Of a stretch of 64,000 bases of DNA, positions 8,387 through 17,186 are shown piece by piece. The position numbers and the translations under genes were made by a program. This DNA is from Melioribacter sp051488665. Lineage in GTDB: Bacteria; Bacteroidota; Ignavibacteria; Ignavibacteriales; Melioribacteraceae. Every line of letters begins with the position of its first letter. Position 1 is the first letter of the stretch. Where the stretch lies: contig NZ_JBPSEG010000004.1 in the NCBI RefSeq assembly GCF_051488665.1, forward strand, positions 1-64,000. The letters run 5' to 3'. A model generated the notes under the pieces. The model ran no database searches and was not told the origin of the DNA. It saw nothing but the letters and a program-made list of their open reading frames with translations.

Positions 8387-8665
8387 ATAACTATTAATTA
8401 TACTGCACAAAATATTTAATTGAGGAATAATATCCCGTATTCTTATGCAGCATATCATTCCGATTATTTCGTTTTACTTCAAAAAACACAATATTAAAAA
8501 ATAGAGTCTGCATATTATTATTCCCCAACCGTATCAGTCTGAAGAATAATTGTAACACTTATAAAAATAAAACCCATTTCGGTCAGTTTGTTTGAATTTG
8601 CCCATCGGGGCCCTCGTTGCTTTACTTCTTAAACTGAAAATAAATTTATTCAAACTTATTGTCAA
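8387..8665 (-). repeat. 279-bp dispersed repeat, copy 2
   Basis: This is the second copy of the repeat at 994-1272, same orientation and same length. It abuts the start of the PH-like gene, as copy 1 abuts mrr. Its outer end shares about 20 bp (CAAACTTATTGTCAATAAAA) with 2194-2213, upstream of higBA. It lies about 115 bp from a tRNA-Arg gene. The two copies bracket a 7.1-kb accessory segment as direct repeats, a geometry that would allow its loss by recombination. Confidence 0.9.
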
Positions 8666-8781
8666 TAAAAAATTTCCGGCGCGCGATTACGGATTCTTCT
8701 GATAATCCTTTTAAGTTAATCCGCATTTGTATTTGTCATTTTTTGCGCAAGGCGATATATTTCGAAGTGGAATTTGGAAAT

Positions 8782-8856
8782 GCCCCCGTAGCTCAGCGTG
8801 GATAGAGCAGCGGTTTCCTAAACCGCGTGTCGGAGGTTCGAGTCCTCTCGGGGGTA
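8782..8856 (+). tRNA. tRNA-Arg (anticodon CCT)
   Basis: A complete cloverleaf is present. The acceptor stem is GCCCCCG/CGGGGGT with a G-T first pair. The D-arm is GCTC/GAGC, the anticodon stem GCGGT/ACCGC around the loop TTCCTAA, and the T-arm GGAGG-TTCGAGT-CCTCT. The discriminator is A and no CCA is encoded. Anticodon CCT reads AGG, hence arginine. It marks the edge of the accessory zone. Confidence 0.95.
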
Positions 8857-8877
8857 CAAAACTTATTCGAGGGAAAC

Positions 8878-9168
8878 GTGAAAAAATTATTGACCACTCT
8901 GATTTTCGCTCTGGTGGATATAGTCTGCTTTCTTCAGGGCTCCGTAATCCTTGTATACGCCCTCCTTCATGTAAAATACAAAGTGGAAATAGCGCGCGCC
9001 GAAGGATTTAATTCAGTCGAGCTCAATAATCTGCCCGTCGCCATCGGCGGATACTATTACTATCCCGAATCGTATATTAAAATAGCTATGATCGGAATCG
9101 GCCTGATTGTAACGGGCGTTTTAATGCGAAGCTGGCGCAAAAATTATATCGAACCGCAAAATCTCTAA
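8878..9168 (+). CDS. Small two-helix membrane protein, unknown
   Basis: The frame is open from inside the tRNA, so the real start must be later. A GTG at 8878 preceded by CGAGGG is the best choice and gives 96 residues. There are two hydrophobic segments, about 5-30 and 63-83, the first probably a signal anchor. A tyrosine-rich stretch (GGYYYYPESY) lies between them. I recognise no family. The stop overlaps the stop of the convergent mgtE by 4 bp. Confidence 0.55.
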   Translation: MKKLLTTLIFALVDIVCFLQGSVILVYALLHVKYKVEIARAEGFNSVELNNLPVAIGGYYYYPESYIKIAMIGIGLIVTGVLMRSWRKNYIEPQNL

Positions 9169-10547
9169 GGCAAAAGCGTCCCGCTTAACATTATGTGAGC
9201 TACTGTAAAATAAATTACGATTCCCGTTACGTCCACCAGAGTTGCGACAAACGGAGCAGACGAAGTCGCCGGATCGAATCCCAGTTTTTTCATTATAAAA
9301 GGAAGCATCGAACCCATTAAACTGCCCCAGGCTACCACCCCGATAATCGAACAGGCGACGGTAATCGCAAGTAAAATCCAATGCTCGCCGTAACTGTAAC
9401 CCGCATATTGCCAGACGGTAATTCGTATAAAACCGATAATTGCCAGAATAGCGCCAAGCATCAATCCCGTTATTATTTCCCTCCTGAATACATAGAGCCA
9501 ATCTTTCAAAGTTATTTCATTCAAAGCCAGTGCGCGTATAATAAGCGTTGAAGCCTGCGAGCCGGAATTGCCGCCGCTTGAAATAATCAACGGAAGAAAA
9601 AGCGCAAGCACTACTGCCTGACTTATTTCGTGTTCGAAAAATCCCATTGCCGTGGCGGTAAACATTTCGCCTATAAAAAGAATGCTGAGCCATACCGCCC
9701 GTTTTTTAATCATTTTCATAACAGGCGTATCGGGATAAGGCTCTTCGAGCGCTTCGACTGCCGCGCTCTTATGAATGTCTTCGGTGGTCTCTTCTTCGGC
9801 AACGTCGAGCACGTCGTCTACCGTGACGATACCGACCAATACGCCCGACGAGTCGGTAACGGGCAGAGCGATTCTGTCGTATTTCTTAAAAACTTCGATT
9901 GCAGTTTCCTGGTCGTCGTTTACTTTCAGCGAAACAAAATTTCCGTCCATCAATTCCGATACTTTAGTATCGAGCGGAGCCAGCAGAAAATCCCGAATCT
10001 TAATATCGTCTATTAATTTTCCCCTGTCGTCCACTACATATAAAATGTTCAATGTTTCTTTGTCGTGTCCGTATTTTCTGATATAATCGAGCGTTTCCTG
10101 AACCGTCCAATTTTCCCGGATAGCGATATAGTCGGGAGTCATTAAACGCCCGACGCTGTCTTCCGGATAGCCGAGCAGCTGCTGGGCTATTTTTCGTTCT
10201 TCGGGCGTCAGGTAGCTGATCATCTGTTTGACGACGTTCGGCGGCATCTCTTCGAATAATGCCGTACGGTCGTCGGGCGACATCTCGTTGAGAAGTTCTG
10301 CTATCTTTTCCTGACTGAGGGATTTGATTAAATCTATTTGAGTGTCGTAATCAAGATATTCGAACACATCCGCGGCAAGCTCCTTCGGAAGAAGCCTGAA
10401 TATCAAAGCCCGTTCGTCTTCTTCCAGATTTAGAATTAAATCCGCTATATCGGTAGGATCCCAATCTATTAGAATGTCCTTGAGTTCCGAAAAATTTCTT
10501 TTTTGAATTAATTCTTTGATTTCGGGATTGACAAGCATAGTAAGCAT
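9165..10547 (-). CDS. mgtE: Magnesium transporter MgtE
   Basis: At 460 residues the protein has the family's full length and order. The N-terminal helical superhelix domain (about 10-130) is rich in PDDRTALFEEMP-type repeats. Two CBS domains follow (about 135-260), then five membrane helices (about 285-460) with the pore signature SGGNSGSQAS near 325. MgtE forms a homodimeric channel letting Mg2+ into the cytoplasm; the cytosolic domains sense Mg2+ and close it. A GGAGGTGA site lies just before the ATG. No Mg2+ riboswitch was visible in the short upstream gap. Confidence 0.95.
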   Translation of the reverse strand: MLTMLVNPEIKELIQKRNFSELKDILIDWDPTDIADLILNLEEDERALIFRLLPKELAADVFEYLDYDTQIDLIKSLSQEKIAELLNEMSPDDRTALFEEMPPNVVKQMISYLTPEERKIAQQLLGYPEDSVGRLMTPDYIAIRENWTVQETLDYIRKYGHDKETLNILYVVDDRGKLIDDIKIRDFLLAPLDTKVSELMDGNFVSLKVNDDQETAIEVFKKYDRIALPVTDSSGVLVGIVTVDDVLDVAEEETTEDIHKSAAVEALEEPYPDTPVMKMIKKRAVWLSILFIGEMFTATAMGFFEHEISQAVVLALFLPLIISSGGNSGSQASTLIIRALALNEITLKDWLYVFRREIITGLMLGAILAIIGFIRITVWQYAGYSYGEHWILLAITVACSIIGVVAWGSLMGSMLPFIMKKLGFDPATSSAPFVATLVDVTGIVIYFTVAHIMLSGTLLP

Positions 10548-10636
10548 AAGTCACCTCCATTGAGTGGCGAGGTACTGAATTGATTAAAATCGGCAGGTCA
10601 AAATAATACTTTAATATTAAAAATCACACTCTAAAT

Positions 10637-12217
10637 TCAATATTTCTTAAATTCCGCTATAATTTTATTTATCTCATCCTCGGAGATGCCGCTGCCGAAC
10701 TGTTTGTTTGATTCTTTTTTCGTAAAAGAAGAATTGAAAGAGCCGACAGGCGGATTGCCCGCACGCGCTCTCAAGCGTTCTTCGATAATATTCGTAAATC
10801 CGGAGGCTCCCGCTTCCGTCCTTCTAACTCCGGTTCCTTCCAACGAATCGACCGCGTTGCCTTTGTTAACCGGATTGGTTTCGAACGCCAGAGTTTTAAT
10901 ATTCATCAAATGAGAAGCCGTAACGTTTTCCGAAATAATCGAACCTCCCCACGTGCCGGGTCCCAAAGTCATCGATGGCGTTAATCCCGTCGTGTATCCG
11001 ACGGCGCCTACGGACGAAGGCGTGTTTACCACGATACGAAACGCGGGTTTTTCCAACGCAAATTTCAATATGATTTCCCTGTCGTTCGAATGGATTGCCA
11101 TCGTGTGACCGATGCCTCCGAATTCGAGCAGTTCTATCGAACGGTGGCATCCTTCGAGCCATCCGTCAACCGTATAAAACGCCAGTATGGGCGAGAGTTT
11201 TTCGATCGAAAGCGGTTCGTCTTTGCCGACTTTCGTACATTCGGCAATCAATACCGTCGTGTCCGGAGGGACTTCGAAACCTGCGTAGGAGGCGATCCAC
11301 GGAGCGGGTTTGCCCACTATATCGGCGTTCAGTTTGGCGCCTTTGGCGACTCGTTCTTCCAGAAGTTTCTTTTCTTCGGGATTTAAGAAATAACACCCGA
11401 GTTTTTTGGCTTCTTCGATAACTTTTTCTTTGATCGGACGGTCGACAATCATCGCCTGTTCCGAAGAACACAAAACGCCGTTGTCGAAAGTAGTGCCGTA
11501 GACAATATCCGCCACGGCTTTTTTAACATCGGCGGTTCTTTCTATAAAAGCCGGAACGTTGCCCGAGCCTACGCCGTAAGCAGGTTTTCCCGCGCTGTAT
11601 GCCGCGCGCACCATCGGAGTGCTTCCCGTAGCAAGTATAACCGCAATGTTCTTATCGTGCATCAATGCGTTCGTGCCTTCTAGCGTGGGAATAGTCAACG
11701 TCTGGATTAAACCCGCCGGAGCGCCCGCTTTTTCGGCGGCTTCGGATAAGACATTCATTGCTTCGGCTGTCGATTTAACGGCTTTCGGATGAGGACTGGC
11801 TACAATTCCGTTCCTGCATTTCAACGATATAATCGCTTTGAACATTGCGGTCGACGTCGGATTGGTCGACGGAATCAAAGCCGCCACAACTCCCATCGGC
11901 TCTGCTATTTTAACCACTTTGCCGTTGCTTCTTATATCGATTATACCGACGGTTTTGAGGTCTTTAATCGAATTATAAACATCCCTCGTGGCAAACTGAT
12001 TTTTGATAATCTTGTCCGATACTTTGCCGAAACCCGTTTCCTCGTGAGCCATACGCGCGAGTCTTTCGGCTTCGCGAAAGCCGGCTTCGCTCATCGCTTC
12101 GACTATTTTGTCCACCTGCTTTTGATTGAAATGCTTGAATTCCATCTGAGCTTCTTTTGCGCGAGCGGCTAAATTGCGAGCCAGTTGAATCGACTGAAGG
12201 TCTTTATCGAAGTCCAT
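10637..12217 (-). CDS. Aldehyde dehydrogenase, EutE/PduP-like, with encapsulation-peptide-like tail
   Basis: The open frame extends to a TTG at 12268, but the ATG at 12217 gives the usual family start (MDFDKDLQSIQLARN). The 526-residue product matches CoA-acylating aldehyde dehydrogenases, which oxidise an aldehyde to acyl-CoA with NAD+. The catalytic cysteine is in NGVLCSSEQ (Cys250). After the fold ends near 475 there is a low-complexity linker (NPPVGSFNSSF) and then an amphipathic helix, SEDEINKIIAEFKKY. Such a linker plus helix is how microcompartment enzymes are often targeted to the shell. No shell protein lies in this window. It follows the LytTR regulator gene on the same strand. Confidence 0.85.
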   Translation of the reverse strand: MDFDKDLQSIQLARNLAARAKEAQMEFKHFNQKQVDKIVEAMSEAGFREAERLARMAHEETGFGKVSDKIIKNQFATRDVYNSIKDLKTVGIIDIRSNGKVVKIAEPMGVVAALIPSTNPTSTAMFKAIISLKCRNGIVASPHPKAVKSTAEAMNVLSEAAEKAGAPAGLIQTLTIPTLEGTNALMHDKNIAVILATGSTPMVRAAYSAGKPAYGVGSGNVPAFIERTADVKKAVADIVYGTTFDNGVLCSSEQAMIVDRPIKEKVIEEAKKLGCYFLNPEEKKLLEERVAKGAKLNADIVGKPAPWIASYAGFEVPPDTTVLIAECTKVGKDEPLSIEKLSPILAFYTVDGWLEGCHRSIELLEFGGIGHTMAIHSNDREIILKFALEKPAFRIVVNTPSSVGAVGYTTGLTPSMTLGPGTWGGSIISENVTASHLMNIKTLAFETNPVNKGNAVDSLEGTGVRRTEAGASGFTNIIEERLRARAGNPPVGSFNSSFTKKESNKQFGSGISEDEINKIIAEFKKY

Positions 12218-12273
12218 TTGCTTTCCGAATTTTTCCTCAAATATAAGGACTCCCTTTTCAAAGGTCAATTAAA

Positions 12274-13026
12274 TTACCCGTTCATTATTTCTTTCAGTTT
12301 TTGATAACCCGATTTGCTGACGGGAATCTTTGCGCCGTCTTTAAGGATTGCCCTGTAGGATTCTTTTTCGAAGAGTTCGAGCTGCTTGACGGCGTCGAGC
12401 CGCGTTATGTAGGAACGGTGCAGACGGATGAAATTCTCGGGGTCCAAATTCTTTTCGAACCACTTCATGGTTTTCTGCTTGAGGAAATTTCCCCTCGCCG
12501 TATGCAGCATTACATAGTCGTCCTGCGCTTCGATATAATTTATTTCGTCGACGGAAATAATAAGAATATTATTGTTGTGTTTAACGACCACTCTTTCGAG
12601 CCGCTCGCCCTTTTCCCTGTCGGTTTCTTTCAGTTTATTCAGTTTGTCCCGTAGATCCGATTTATTGCCGATCGATAATTTTGCTTTGTCGAGCGCGTCT
12701 TTGAATCTTTCTTCCGAAAACGGTTTCAACAGATAATCGATTGCGTTTACTTCGAAGGCTTTGATGGCGTATTGATCGAATGCCGTAGTAAATACGATAG
12801 CCGGAGGTTCGTCGATCAATTCGAGCATTTCGAACCCCGTTATTTTAGGCATTTGAACGTCGAGGAAAATCAGGTCGGGTTTAATTTCGTTAATCAACTT
12901 TATCGCTTCGAATCCGTTCGAGCACTCGCCGGCAATTTCGAATTCGTCGTACTCCGAGAGATACCGGGACACAACTTCGCGCGCGAGCTTTTCGTCGTCT
13001 ACAATCAGCGTTTTTATCTTTTTCAT
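12274..13026 (-). CDS. LytTR-family response regulator
   Basis: The 250-residue protein has a receiver domain (about 4-120) with phospho-acceptor Asp56 in FLDVQMP and the acidic pair at DDE (10-12). A LytTR DNA-binding domain follows at about 147-248, containing DDYVMLHT and FIRLHRSYITRLD. Such regulators bind tandem direct repeats upstream of envelope or virulence genes. Its start overlaps the stop of the histidine kinase gene by one base (TAATG), so the two are co-translated. The upstream LiaF-like genes suggest an envelope-stress circuit. Confidence 0.95.
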   Translation of the reverse strand: MKKIKTLIVDDEKLAREVVSRYLSEYDEFEIAGECSNGFEAIKLINEIKPDLIFLDVQMPKITGFEMLELIDEPPAIVFTTAFDQYAIKAFEVNAIDYLLKPFSEERFKDALDKAKLSIGNKSDLRDKLNKLKETDREKGERLERVVVKHNNNILIISVDEINYIEAQDDYVMLHTARGNFLKQKTMKWFEKNLDPENFIRLHRSYITRLDAVKQLELFEKESYRAILKDGAKIPVSKSGYQKLKEIMNG

Positions 13027-14075
13027 TATTTCTCCGGTATGTAAATATTCACCCTGAAAATTCCGCCGCTTTTATCCGTGGAAATCAAATTCTCGTTGTC
13101 GTAAAAGAGTTTGAGACGGTTTTTAATATTCTTCAAACCGATGCCTTCGCCTTTGCGGGGAACGGCTTCAGGATCGTAATTGTTTTCCAGACTAATTTTG
13201 AGGAATCCGTTTTCTCTTTTGCATTTGAGTTTAATGGTTACTTTTTCGACGCTCTCGTACACTCCGTGTTTTATTGCGTTTTCGAACAGAGGCTGAAGCA
13301 GCATGGCGGGAACTTCGCCTCCGCGGCAATCCTCGTCGCATTCTTCGACGTAATCGAATTTGTCCCCGAATCTTACTTTTTCGATGTCGAGATAGAGCCG
13401 CGAATTTTCGAGCTCTTCTTTCAGGGAATTTGTCCGGTTTTCATTACGCGATAAAGTGCCTCTTAAAAAAGAGGAGAGTTTAATCGTCATTTCCCGCGCT
13501 TTTCCCGGATCGCTCAACGTCAGAGAAGCGACTGAATTGAGACTGTTGAAAATAAAGTGGGGATTGATTTGATATTTAAGGGACTTCAATTCGGTCTCTT
13601 TTACAAGCGTCCTCAGTTCGGCTTCCTTCAATAATTTATCGTGAAAATTATTGTAATAAATAAGAACGTAATCGACAGAGATAATTATTACGTAGAACAT
13701 AATGCCGGCAATCGAACGCCAAATCAAACTGTCGTTCAGCATTGTCAAATAATTCCCGTCGTCGATAATGTTCGAAAGAATAAAATACGAAGCTCCGAGC
13801 CAGAAAGCCGTAATTATTGCAGCCGAGGCTATATGATTAAGTATAATCTTGTAGGCGGGATAATTGTCGAGCGAATTGAAATTTACCATATACCAGAAAC
13901 TGAGTCCCACAAAAGCGTAAAGTCCGTTAAATACAATGCCGTCGGCAATCGAATATCCGAAAGGCATATCCACAATAAAAAGAAGAATGAGCGACTGCGC
14001 CGCCGCAATAAATATCCAGAGCAGGAAATAGATTAAGAGCAGCTTTTTATTTTTGATAAACGGATTAATCATCAC
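13026..14075 (-). CDS. LytS-type sensor histidine kinase
   Basis: Four membrane helices (about 12-32, 38-65, 75-100 and 118-142) precede a short coiled segment. The His_kinase domain follows, with the phospho-acceptor His173 in QINPHFIFNSLNS. An ATPase domain (about 250-349) has the N-box LFENAIKHGV and the glycine-rich GEGIGLKNI. The sensor region is entirely membrane-embedded, as in intramembrane-sensing or LytS-like kinases. The start is a GTG at 14075 or the ATG one codon later; neither has a strong ribosome site. It pairs with the LytTR regulator downstream. Confidence 0.92.
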   Translation of the reverse strand: MMINPFIKNKKLLLIYFLLWIFIAAAQSLILLFIVDMPFGYSIADGIVFNGLYAFVGLSFWYMVNFNSLDNYPAYKIILNHIASAAIITAFWLGASYFILSNIIDDGNYLTMLNDSLIWRSIAGIMFYVIIISVDYVLIYYNNFHDKLLKEAELRTLVKETELKSLKYQINPHFIFNSLNSVASLTLSDPGKAREMTIKLSSFLRGTLSRNENRTNSLKEELENSRLYLDIEKVRFGDKFDYVEECDEDCRGGEVPAMLLQPLFENAIKHGVYESVEKVTIKLKCKRENGFLKISLENNYDPEAVPRKGEGIGLKNIKNRLKLFYDNENLISTDKSGGIFRVNIYIPEK

Positions 14076-14084
14076 GGTTAACCG

Positions 14085-14834
14085 TCATGAATAATGGACT
14101 TCGCAGCCGCCGAAAACGACCGAGCCTTTTAAAATCAACAAACCTTCCTGATTCTCTTCGGCGCCCGGCATAACATAACGCTTATCGTCGAATCCACCGA
14201 AGACAGACGTAATATTCGAAATCACTTTCCAATTTTTCGGCACAAAGAGCGTGCACCCACCCATAATGCAGCTGACGTCGAGTGTAACAGCTCCTTCTGC
14301 GAGTTTGGAATTGTCGAAATTAAGCTGAAGGCTGCCCATAATAATGTTGATTTTACCGCCGCTGAAATTTTCCGAACGAATCACTTTATTGGCGCTTGTA
14401 AGTATGCATTCTTCGTTGATGAAATCCTCGTTTTCGGTATAGACAAAATCTTTCGTCTCCGTTTCCGCATCCTGCGATTCCTCTTCGGCTTCTTCCCTTT
14501 TTGAGTGATGGCCGTTTCTTTTCAGTATAATAAAGAGTCCGATAATAATAATGATAACAGGCCAGAAGTCACGGAATCTCAATACAAAGAAAGGATTTAC
14601 AATTCTGCTTACAATTCCGAAAATACCGATTGCAAGAAAAACAATACCGACCGCGCTGTTTTTCGATTTCGAAAGAACCGCAATGCCGATAATCAGAAAG
14701 AGCATATGCCATGAAAAGACAATGTGCCGGAATGAAAAGTCGATCATAAAAACGTTGTCGATTAAAAGCAAAGCTCCGGCGATAATCAGAAGAATGCCCA
14801 GCCAGTTCGCGCCTGATCTTTTTGAATTATCCAT
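14085..14834 (-). CDS. LiaF-like membrane protein A
   Basis: The 249-residue protein has four short membrane helices in the first 110 residues (LiaI/LiaF-like region). A charged linker follows (about 112-150), then a C-terminal beta-helix-like domain with repeating hydrophobic-glycine steps (IIMGSLQLNF, CIMGGCTLFVP, SVFGGFDDKR, VVFGGCEV). The last is the LiaF C-terminal domain. LiaF-type proteins usually restrain a neighbouring histidine kinase until the envelope is damaged. A GGAG site precedes the ATG. It ends 9 bp before the kinase start, supporting such a partnership. Confidence 0.85.
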   Translation of the reverse strand: MDNSKRSGANWLGILLIIAGALLLIDNVFMIDFSFRHIVFSWHMLFLIIGIAVLSKSKNSAVGIVFLAIGIFGIVSRIVNPFFVLRFRDFWPVIIIIIGLFIILKRNGHHSKREEAEEESQDAETETKDFVYTENEDFINEECILTSANKVIRSENFSGGKINIIMGSLQLNFDNSKLAEGAVTLDVSCIMGGCTLFVPKNWKVISNITSVFGGFDDKRYVMPGAEENQEGLLILKGSVVFGGCEVHYS

Positions 14835-14843
14835 TTCGTCTCC

Positions 14844-15539
14844 TTAGTTTTTAATTTCTCCGCCGCCGAAGATAATAATTCCTTTTATGTAAAGAATTTT
14901 GTCCTCGTCGAAATCCGAATCGGGAATCTTTCTTCTGGAATCCGAAAAGCCGCCGAAAATAGGAAGCACGTCGACGACGATTTTCCAGCCAGGCGGCGCT
15001 ATCAAAGTGGCGCCTCCGAAAATGATTGTTATATCGAGTGTGTTGTCGCCTTCGGCAAGTTTGCAATTGGTCAGATTAATTTCGGAACCGCCGAAAATCG
15101 ATACGATATTGCCGCCCCGGAAATTATTTATGTAGTAATTCTTGCTGCTGCCGCCGAATACTGATACTTCTTCGATTGTTCCTGATTCTTCGCCGGATTT
15201 CCCGCCCTCCGGTTCAGGTTTATGACGATAATGTTTTTTTCCGAAATTATATTTGGCTCTTCCGCCCTGCCTGAACAAAATATAAAAACCCAGAAGGATA
15301 AGCAGCAGAGGCCACAATTCAGGAGCTATATTGAACAATCCGATGCCGATAAAAATCAGCCCGGCGGTTTTGCTACGCGTAAGGAAAAAGATCAATATTC
15401 CGAACAGGATAAACAGATATTCCCACGAATAGACGAATTCCGGCAGCGTCAGAATTTCGTAATTGTCGAGCAGGAATAAAATTCCGAGCGCCACCAGAAC
15501 AAATCCCGTCAGAATTCTCGTTGTCATATGACTTTGCAT
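14844..15539 (-). CDS. LiaF-like membrane protein B (paralogue)
   Basis: I choose the ATG at 15539, which has GGAG five bases upstream, over a longer frame to 15569. The 231-residue product repeats the architecture of the next gene: membrane helices in the first 95 residues, a charged linker, then a C-terminal domain with VFGGS, IFGGSEINL, IFGGATLIAPP and IFGGFSDSR steps. It is clearly a tandem duplicate of the neighbouring LiaF-like protein. Two copies before one kinase suggest a heteromeric or dual-input sensor. It ends 9 bp before the next start. Confidence 0.85.
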   Translation of the reverse strand: MQSHMTTRILTGFVLVALGILFLLDNYEILTLPEFVYSWEYLFILFGILIFFLTRSKTAGLIFIGIGLFNIAPELWPLLLILLGFYILFRQGGRAKYNFGKKHYRHKPEPEGGKSGEESGTIEEVSVFGGSSKNYYINNFRGGNIVSIFGGSEINLTNCKLAEGDNTLDITIIFGGATLIAPPGWKIVVDVLPIFGGFSDSRRKIPDSDFDEDKILYIKGIIIFGGGEIKN

Positions 15540-15658
15540 TTTTACTCCGTTAATACATTCCGACTGCAAATTAATAAATTGAGATTGAGCTGAAACGGCA
15601 AATCGGCGAATTGCGGATTTTTATCGGTAAATCGATCTGTTTTTTGGACGCCGCGGCA

Positions 15659-16126
15659 TCAAATAATTTCGTACGGCTCGCGAATAATTTCCGGATCGAC
15701 AATCTTAAATTTATCCGCAACTTTATCAAGCAAATTTTCCCTCACGACCAATATCAATTGCGCCGCGCCCGAGAATTCCAGCGCATAATTTAAAGCATCG
15801 GCGAGTCCTTCTCCTTCCAATTCAAGTTTACCGATTTCATCGAATACGATAGCGCCGTAATTTTGCTTTACGGCTTCGATTAAATTGTCGTTCGCCCGGC
15901 GAAAGGCATTCCGGCTGAAACGAAATTTCCCTACGGAAAGCTCGTCTTCTTTCCCTGCGGGTTCCAGCGAGTAAACCGTTCTGCTTTGAATGTGATAAAG
16001 GAATCGCTTCTCATTAATAACCGGTTGAAAAATTCCGTCGACGCCGGAACGCGCCGCAGCCCATTTGAAAAGCGCGGTAGTTTTGCCGGTATTAATAAGC
16101 CCGGAAATAATTTTTATATTGGACAT
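15659..16126 (-). CDS. THEP1-type P-loop NTPase
   Basis: The 155-residue protein has a Walker A loop GLINTGKTT at 9-17 and a Walker B-like VFDEIGKLEL near 93-102, the pattern of the THEP1/DUF265 nucleoside-triphosphatase family. Members hydrolyse NTPs in the cytoplasm; in some lineages they sit beside membrane transporters and may energise or regulate them. The start lies 35 bp inside the end of the upstream membrane-protein gene, a strong sign of translational coupling. The exact substrate is unknown. Confidence 0.8.
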   Translation of the reverse strand: MSNIKIISGLINTGKTTALFKWAAARSGVDGIFQPVINEKRFLYHIQSRTVYSLEPAGKEDELSVGKFRFSRNAFRRANDNLIEAVKQNYGAIVFDEIGKLELEGEGLADALNYALEFSGAAQLILVVRENLLDKVADKFKIVDPEIIREPYEII

Positions 16127-17186
16127 TCTCGTCGTTCATTGTAAGAAGCAAAAAGAAGGAAAGCGAAAAGAAAAAGATCAATCGTTCGATTCCGAGGTAC
16201 CTTTTGGAGACCGACCAGCTGTTGTTGAGAATTGCGCGGAAACTCGGGAACAGATCTGTTATGCTGTTGATTTCCGAAGCGTGCTCGAATTTTTCCTTTT
16301 CGATAAACCTTTTGAATTTTCCGATTACAATCGGCGATATTATGCTGAACCAGATGAAAGAGATAGTCAACGAACGGAGCAGCATAAAGACAACGCCCCA
16401 GAAACGATTATAATTATTAAGATAGTAAGAGAACACCAGCAGGAAAAGGCAAAATACGATAAACAATATACCCGACGGTCGCTGCCACCACCTTTTGACT
16501 TTTTTCTCCTTAACCAGAAAATTATCCGACGTTATCAGATGGAAAATGTAATAGGCTTTATAGTCGTCGTAAGATCGCCTTACCCATTTGGGAATATTTG
16601 CGGCTTTCAGTCCTACCACGATACCGGCAATCAAATGCGCCCCCACGTAGAGAGTAATAATCATCATGCTGAAACTGAATCCCGAACTGGTATCGAATTT
16701 ATAGAACTGAAGAACGATATAATCGGCAAATTCATTGAGCGATTCCCAGAACGTAAAACCGAAGAGAAGCGTTAGCATGAAGAGACGCTGAAAAGCCGAA
16801 TACAAAAGCGTAATAACGCCGAGTAAAAACGTCGCCGTTCTGTGCTACTTGATATAAGTATACAAATAATAACCGAGGAAAGCCTGCACGGCAATTGCAA
16901 AATAGGAATTCAGCGGGCTGTACGGACTAACGACGGCTTTTACCAATGCGGCAAGCAGAGCCGATTTCAAAATTATCTTTTTGTCTTCGGAATAATAAGC
17001 CAGAAGAGAGATGAATATTACCGCCGCCACGCTGAGGAATAGTCCCGTCAACGGAATTTTGAGTATGTGTAAAATACCGCCGAACGCCGCTTCGCTGAAC
17101 GCCCAGAGCGCGGTTATTCTTTTCAGATCGATTTTAACTTCGTCCGGCTTCGGAGAATTAAATAAATCTTCGGTAATAAATCTCAA
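16092..17186 (-). pseudogene. Membrane protein gene interrupted by one in-frame amber codon
   Basis: A single frame of 365 codons runs through this interval, broken only by TAG at 16845-16847 (codon 114). Before it the product has three or four membrane helices ending FLGYYLYTYIK. After it the frame resumes at once with further helices (TFLLGVITLL, LFMLTLLFGF, then MMIITLYVGAHLIAG). No ATG with a ribosome site starts the second part, so it is not a separate gene. The layout, roughly seven to eight helices coupled to an NTPase, recalls an energised transporter. It may be a nonsense mutant, a sequencing error or a recoded gene. The family is not recognised. Confidence 0.7.

Noticed and set aside
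10548..10636. Magnesium riboswitch upstream of mgtE
   Set aside because: The gap is only about 90 bp and shows no M-box features.
16065..16775. A 236-codon plus-strand frame
   Set aside because: It is antisense to the amber-interrupted membrane-protein gene and has a low-complexity charged composition, typical of a shadow frame.
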